A stretch of 61,786 nucleotides of DNA, from the NCBI GenBank assembly GCA_025354885.1, contig JANXLY010000143.1, positions 1-61,786 of the forward strand. Reading direction: 5' to 3'. Below the pieces are notes generated by a model. It searched no databases, was not told where the DNA came from, and saw only the letters and a list, made by a program, of their open reading frames with translations. Shown piece by piece: positions 58,500 to 61,786 of the stretch. Every line of letters starts with the position of its first letter. Position 1 is the first letter of the stretch. The position numbers and the translations under genes are program-made. This stretch comes from Acidobacteriota bacterium. Its GTDB lineage: Bacteria > Acidobacteriota > Terriglobia > Bryobacterales > Bryobacteraceae.

Positions 58500-59777
58500 T
58501 CAGGTGCTTAGATTACGCAGGGTAGCGTAAAACTCGGGAAAGCTGACGCTGGCGGCTTCAGCGCGATGGATCTCCGAAGGGCCAGCGGCAACCAGACCGG
58601 CGACGGCAAAGGCCATCGCAATCCGATGGTCCCCAAAGCTGTCGAATTGGGCAGCGTGGAATTTTTGATGGCCTGGGACAGTAAAGCCGTCTTCGCGCAC
58701 TTCGATCTCGACGCCGGCGCGCCGGAAGTTTTCAGCGACGGTCGCAATACGGTCGGTCTCTTTGATGCGCAATTCTGAAGCGTCGCGCACATCCAGCCCA
58801 TAGGTGGCAGCGCCGAGCACCGCAAGGGTCGGAATCTCATCGATCAGCGAAGCGGTGAGTGCCCCTGAGATCTGGCCGGGCTTGGTGACGCTGCCGCGCA
58901 CCATGATGTCGCCGACCAGTTCCCCGTGCTGTTCCCCAATGTTGAGAATCTTGATCTCGGCACCGATGCTGGCAAGGTAATCGAGAAGGGCAGTGCGAGT
59001 GGGGTTGAGGCCGACGCCACCGATCACCAGGTTGGAATTCGGGATCATCAATGCGGCCGATAGAAAGAAGGCTGAAGAACTGAGATCTCCAGGGGCGTGG
59101 AGTTCTTTTGCCTCAAGACGCGGACGACCCTGGAGCGTGATGACCTTGCCGATGCTCTTAATGTCGGCACCAAACATGCGGAGGGCGAGCTCGGTGTGGT
59201 CGCGGGTTTTGACGGGTTCGCGAACGATGGTCTCGCCATCGCAGAAGAGCCCGGCAAAAAGAACGCAGGTCTTCACCTGAGCGCTGGCGACGGGTGTCGA
59301 GTAATCGATGGCCTTCAGCTTTGTGCCCCGGATCTCAAGCGGAGGGAATTTTTCGTTGGTCGCAAGGATCGTAGCTCCCATTTCGGCCAGCGGTTTCATG
59401 ACGCGCTGCATTGGGCGTTTTGAAAGCGATTCGTCGCCATGGATATGGGATGTAAAGGATTGCCCGGCGAGGATGCCGCTCATCATGCGGATAGTTGAAC
59501 CGGAGTTACCGGCGTCGAGCGCTTCTGTTGGAGCCCTGAGTCCATCAAGACCTTTACCGGTAATGGAGACTTCACTGCCCTTGTCATCGACTTCGATACC
59601 AAGCCGCGAAAGAATACCGAGTGTGGAGTGGCAGTCTTCGCCGGTGGAGTAGCCGTGGATCGTGGTCTTGCCCTCGGCGAGAGCGGCAATCATCGCCCAG
59701 CGGTGGGAGATGGATTTATCACCCGGCAGGCGGATTGCGCCGGCCAGAGTCTTGGCGGGTTGGATACTTTCGATCAT
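58500..59777 (-). CDS. aroA: 3-phosphoshikimate 1-carboxyvinyltransferase (EPSP synthase)
   Basis: A 425-aa cytoplasmic enzyme joining phosphoenolpyruvate to shikimate-3-phosphate in aromatic amino-acid synthesis. LPGDKSISHRWAMIAALAEG and LDAGNSGSTIRMMSGILAGQ are the signature loops, and ELRIKETDRI and FGDHRIAMAF complete the active site. ATG 59777 is chosen; an in-frame extension runs into the upstream exported-protein gene, which ends 4 nt away. Confidence 0.94.
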   Translation of the reverse strand: MIESIQPAKTLAGAIRLPGDKSISHRWAMIAALAEGKTTIHGYSTGEDCHSTLGILSRLGIEVDDKGSEVSITGKGLDGLRAPTEALDAGNSGSTIRMMSGILAGQSFTSHIHGDESLSKRPMQRVMKPLAEMGATILATNEKFPPLEIRGTKLKAIDYSTPVASAQVKTCVLFAGLFCDGETIVREPVKTRDHTELALRMFGADIKSIGKVITLQGRPRLEAKELHAPGDLSSSAFFLSAALMIPNSNLVIGGVGLNPTRTALLDYLASIGAEIKILNIGEQHGELVGDIMVRGSVTKPGQISGALTASLIDEIPTLAVLGAATYGLDVRDASELRIKETDRIATVAENFRRAGVEIEVREDGFTVPGHQKFHAAQFDSFGDHRIAMAFAVAGLVAAGPSEIHRAEAASVSFPEFYATLRNLST

Positions 59778-59781
59778 TCTG

Positions 59782-60171
59782 TTATTCGACGGGGTAGGGT
59801 CCGGATTTTCCGACGCGCAGTTCGCGACCATTGCCATCTTCGGCACCGAGCGTAACGTGGACAGCTCTGGCGGGGGCGCGCAACTGGAGATGAAATTCAA
59901 CAAGGTCGCCCGCTTCAAGGATGTCCGGTTCGGGGGAGCCACGCTGTATCGTAATTGACTTCATTCCGGGAGCGAAGAACTCGAAGACGATCTGGAGCTT
60001 GTTGTAAGTTTTGTTGCTGGTGTTGCGCACGCTGCCATCGACGGCGATCACGGTGTCGTTGATGCGGTGGATCGAAACCTGGGTCACTTCCAGTTCCGGG
60101 GTTTTGGGCTTTTTGTCCTGCGCGGGCAGGAGAAGAGCGAGGACAAGACCGGCAAGTAGGGTTCTACGCAT
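59782..60171 (-). CDS. Small exported protein
   Basis: A 129-aa protein with a signal peptide (MRRTLLAGLVLALLLPAQ). The mature part is a single beta-sandwich of FxLYD type (RINDTVIAVDGSVRNTSNKT, then LQIVFEFFAPGMKSITI). ATG 60171 is taken; a longer frame to 60264 lacks a ribosome site. It is 4 nt before aroA, so it shares its transcript, with no clear link in function. Confidence 0.75.
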   Translation of the reverse strand: MRRTLLAGLVLALLLPAQDKKPKTPELEVTQVSIHRINDTVIAVDGSVRNTSNKTYNKLQIVFEFFAPGMKSITIQRGSPEPDILEAGDLVEFHLQLRAPARAVHVTLGAEDGNGRELRVGKSGPYPVE

Positions 60172-60292
60172 GAAGAGGACTGAATGAAAGTGTAGCAAGG
60201 GTAGGGATGTTTTTGAATCCAGACAAGGGGGTGGGATCGTCTTAGGGTAAGAAGGATTTTTCAAGTTAGCGTAAACTAACAGGTAACGGGAT

Positions 60293-61162
60293 ATGAAGAT
60301 TCAGAAGTATAAAGGCTTTGCTTTGTTCGTTGTGGCCACAGCCTGGCTATCGGCAGCAGACAGCATTGCCCTCGAAAAAGCGCGGATTCTCTACGAGAAA
60401 ACGGACTATCCGGCGAGTGCGAAATTGCTTGAAGCCGGAAAAGATCTCTCAGGTAGCGAGCTAAATCTATTGGGTCGTAACTACTTCATGCTGGGCGACT
60501 ACAAGAAGGCGACGGGATTGTTTGAGCGTGCGGCGCAGCTTGAGCCGCGCACGAGCACACACTGGCACTGGCTTGGCAGGAGCTTTGGACGCCGTGCAGA
60601 ATTGAGCTCGGTTCTCACTGCTCCGGGCTATGCGTCGAAGGCCCGGCAGAACTTTGAGCGAGCCATTGAAATGGACCCGCGCAACCTCGAAGCGTTGAGT
60701 GACCTCTTTGAATACTACTTGCAGGCACCGGGATTTCTTGGTGGTGGCCTTGACAAGGCGCAGGGATTGATCGAGAAATTTGGAGCGGTGGACGCGATTG
60801 AGAAGCACTGGGCCATGGCGCGACTTGCGGAGGAAAAGAAAGATTTCCATACTGCAGAAGCACAGTTGCGCAGGAGCGTGGAACTAGCGCCCAGGCAGAT
60901 AGGGCGGGTCGTGGACTTGGCGATGTTTCTCGCCAAGCGTGGCCGCACGCAGGAAAGCGATTCCGTATTTGAGCAGGCTCGCGGAATCGAACCGAATCAT
61001 CCGACCTACCTATGGCAGCGTGCAAGTATTCTGATTGAGCAGAAGCGCAATTTGCCAGAGGCGAAGCAGCTGCTTGAAAAGTACGTGAGCTCGAAACTGC
61101 AGCCGGACGAAGACCACAAAGAAGAAGCACGCAAGCTACTCGCCAAGATCCAGGGAGCTTGA
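60293..61162 (+). CDS. Exported TPR-repeat protein
   Basis: A 289-aa protein with a signal-like N-terminus (MKIQKYKGFALFVVATAWLS) and five or six TPR units (for example GDYKKATGLFERAAQLEPRT and ALSDLFEYYLQAPGFLGG). It is probably periplasmic, a protein-binding scaffold. It ends 3 nt before the MacB-type permease, so it may be an accessory of that transporter. A short dyad GTTAG-N6-CTAAC lies 13 nt before its start. Confidence 0.82.
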   Translation: MKIQKYKGFALFVVATAWLSAADSIALEKARILYEKTDYPASAKLLEAGKDLSGSELNLLGRNYFMLGDYKKATGLFERAAQLEPRTSTHWHWLGRSFGRRAELSSVLTAPGYASKARQNFERAIEMDPRNLEALSDLFEYYLQAPGFLGGGLDKAQGLIEKFGAVDAIEKHWAMARLAEEKKDFHTAEAQLRRSVELAPRQIGRVVDLAMFLAKRGRTQESDSVFEQARGIEPNHPTYLWQRASILIEQKRNLPEAKQLLEKYVSSKLQPDEDHKEEARKLLAKIQGA

Positions 61163-61165
61163 GGC

Positions 61166-61786
61166 TTGAAGATCGGTGAGGTGTTGAAGTCGAGCTACGA
61201 GGCGCTGAAAGCGAATCGGGTTCGAACGCTGCTCACCGCGCTGGGTCTTGTGATCGGCAATGCGAGTGTCATTCTGGTGGTCACCATCTCGCTGACCAGC
61301 ACTGAGTTTATCCTCGACCAGATCAAGGGAATTGGGTCGAACGTGGTGTGGGCTTATTTTGAAGCAGGCAGCCGCGATAGCGAGCAGAGCGAGGCCGATT
61401 TTGTGAAACTGGCGGATGTTGAGGCGGTGCGGTCTCAGTTGTCGGATCGCATCGTTGCGGTGACAGCGACAATGTCGAGCAACAACAGCCTGGTGATTGA
61501 CGGCAAGCCGCAGGATACGAGCGTGCTGGGAGTGGATGAATACTATCCGAAGGTTCGCAATCTGCTGCTGCTGTCCGGCCGTTATTTTGATGCTGAGGAA
61601 GTGAAGCAACGAACGAAGGTGACGCTACTGACCGAGCCGCTCGCGCTGCTGCTTTACGGGAACAGTCAGGCAGCGGTGGGGAAGATGTTGAAGGTGAAGG
61701 ATCACCAGTTTACGGTGATTGGCGTGTTTCGCGAGCGGGTGCAGAGTTTTGGATTGAGCGAACTGGCGGAGCGAGCGATGGTTGTG
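61166..61786 (+). CDS. MacB-type ABC transporter permease (partial, cut by the window end)
   Basis: The first 207 residues of a FtsX/MacB_PCD permease. SSYEALKANRVRTLLTALGLVIG begins the first transmembrane helix; a large periplasmic domain follows (SVLGVDEYYPKVRNLLLLSG, ALLLYGNSQAAVGKML). TTG 61166 has GGGAG and GAGG upstream and lies 3 nt after the TPR gene. Such permeases export antibiotics, lipoproteins or peptides, or act as mechanotransmitters. Its ATPase is not in the window. Confidence 0.85.
   Translation, partial: MKIGEVLKSSYEALKANRVRTLLTALGLVIGNASVILVVTISLTSTEFILDQIKGIGSNVVWAYFEAGSRDSEQSEADFVKLADVEAVRSQLSDRIVAVTATMSSNNSLVIDGKPQDTSVLGVDEYYPKVRNLLLLSGRYFDAEEVKQRTKVTLLTEPLALLLYGNSQAAVGKMLKVKDHQFTVIGVFRERVQSFGLSELAERAMVV

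Noticed and set aside
60265-60280. GTTAG-N6-CTAAC dyad before the TPR gene
   Set aside because: Only 5-bp arms in AT-rich promoter DNA; could easily be chance, so mentioned only with the gene.
61200-61220. GGTTCGAA tRNA T-loop-like string
   Set aside because: Part of the permease coding region, with no acceptor or anticodon stems around it.

Overview
The window reads as chromosomal DNA of an acidobacterium, most likely of the Bryobacter/Solibacter group (inference). The signs are an NHL-repeat protein ending in a Solibacter-type C-terminal domain (TIGR03437 type), a TIGR02999-like sigma factor paired with a TPR-tailed Ser/Thr kinase, a DUF1549/DUF1553 protein paired with a DUF1501 protein, a SpoIVB-type S55 peptidase in an apparently non-sporulating genome, and many small secreted proteins. 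There is no phage, IS element, CRISPR array, rRNA or tRNA that I can see. Genes are packed tightly on both strands, with many 4-nt ATGA start/stop overlaps and several overlapping convergent 3' ends. No gene-free stretch exceeds 300 bases.

Layout. 0-9.1 kb: an orphan 419-aa protein; an SDR; a CBS/cNMP/DUF294 protein with a DEDDh exonuclease; a RidA-like protein; a DUF3224 protein; a frameshifted glyoxalase-family gene; a membrane Ser/Thr kinase with its sigma factor, also frameshifted. 9.2-22.3 kb: an NHL protein; a glycosylase-like protein; an S55 peptidase plus beta-propeller pair; a sugar nucleotidyltransferase behind two tandem paralogous exported proteins; an MFS transporter; the DUF1501 and DUF1549/1553 pair. 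22.4-28.8 kb: DinG-like helicase, QueD and a methyltransferase in a row, then ferredoxin, esterase, asparaginase and small proteins, including a 4-cysteine miniprotein antisense to the asparaginase 3' end. 28.8-34.5 kb: a MidA-type methyltransferase; a (KKAAPA)n histone-tail-like protein with a recognisable promoter, leader hairpin and terminator; RlpA; a receiver-less sigma-54 activator followed by a receiver plus degenerate-GGDEF protein and a glycosyltransferase. 34.5-38.7 kb: an epoxide-hydrolase-like protein with a palindromic repeat upstream, a methylmalonyl-CoA mutase catalytic subunit, and a Uma2 nuclease-like protein.

38.6-47.3 kb holds one nine-gene complex I operon on the minus strand, in the order nuoC-D-I-J-K-L-M-N-H. 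It carries the whole membrane arm except NuoA, plus C, D and I. NuoA, B, E, F and G are not in the window. 47.4-53.3 kb is a small surface-polysaccharide-like run: a short NusG-type regulator, a Wza-type export protein, a J-domain membrane protein, GalE, a Gfo/Idh/MocA oxidoreductase and a DUF6624 protein. 53.3-57.9 kb holds an MlaE-MlaF-MlaD lipid transporter facing a P1 peptidase, then an HpnK/YdjC deacetylase. The end has a soluble histidine kinase, AroA, a small exported protein, a TPR protein and the start of a MacB-type permease cut by the window edge.

The observations I would look at first are: two one-base deletions in 5-nt homopolymers that break the glyoxalase and sigma-factor genes (possible consensus errors); the self-contained Lys-rich protein transcription unit; the hidden cysteine miniprotein; key residues lost from three enzyme-like domains (DUF294 nucleotidyltransferase, GGDEF, MlaF Walker B glutamate); the exact 34-residue repeats in MlaD; and several palindromes in divergent promoter gaps. 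None of these proves a new system. They are what I can support from sequence alone.
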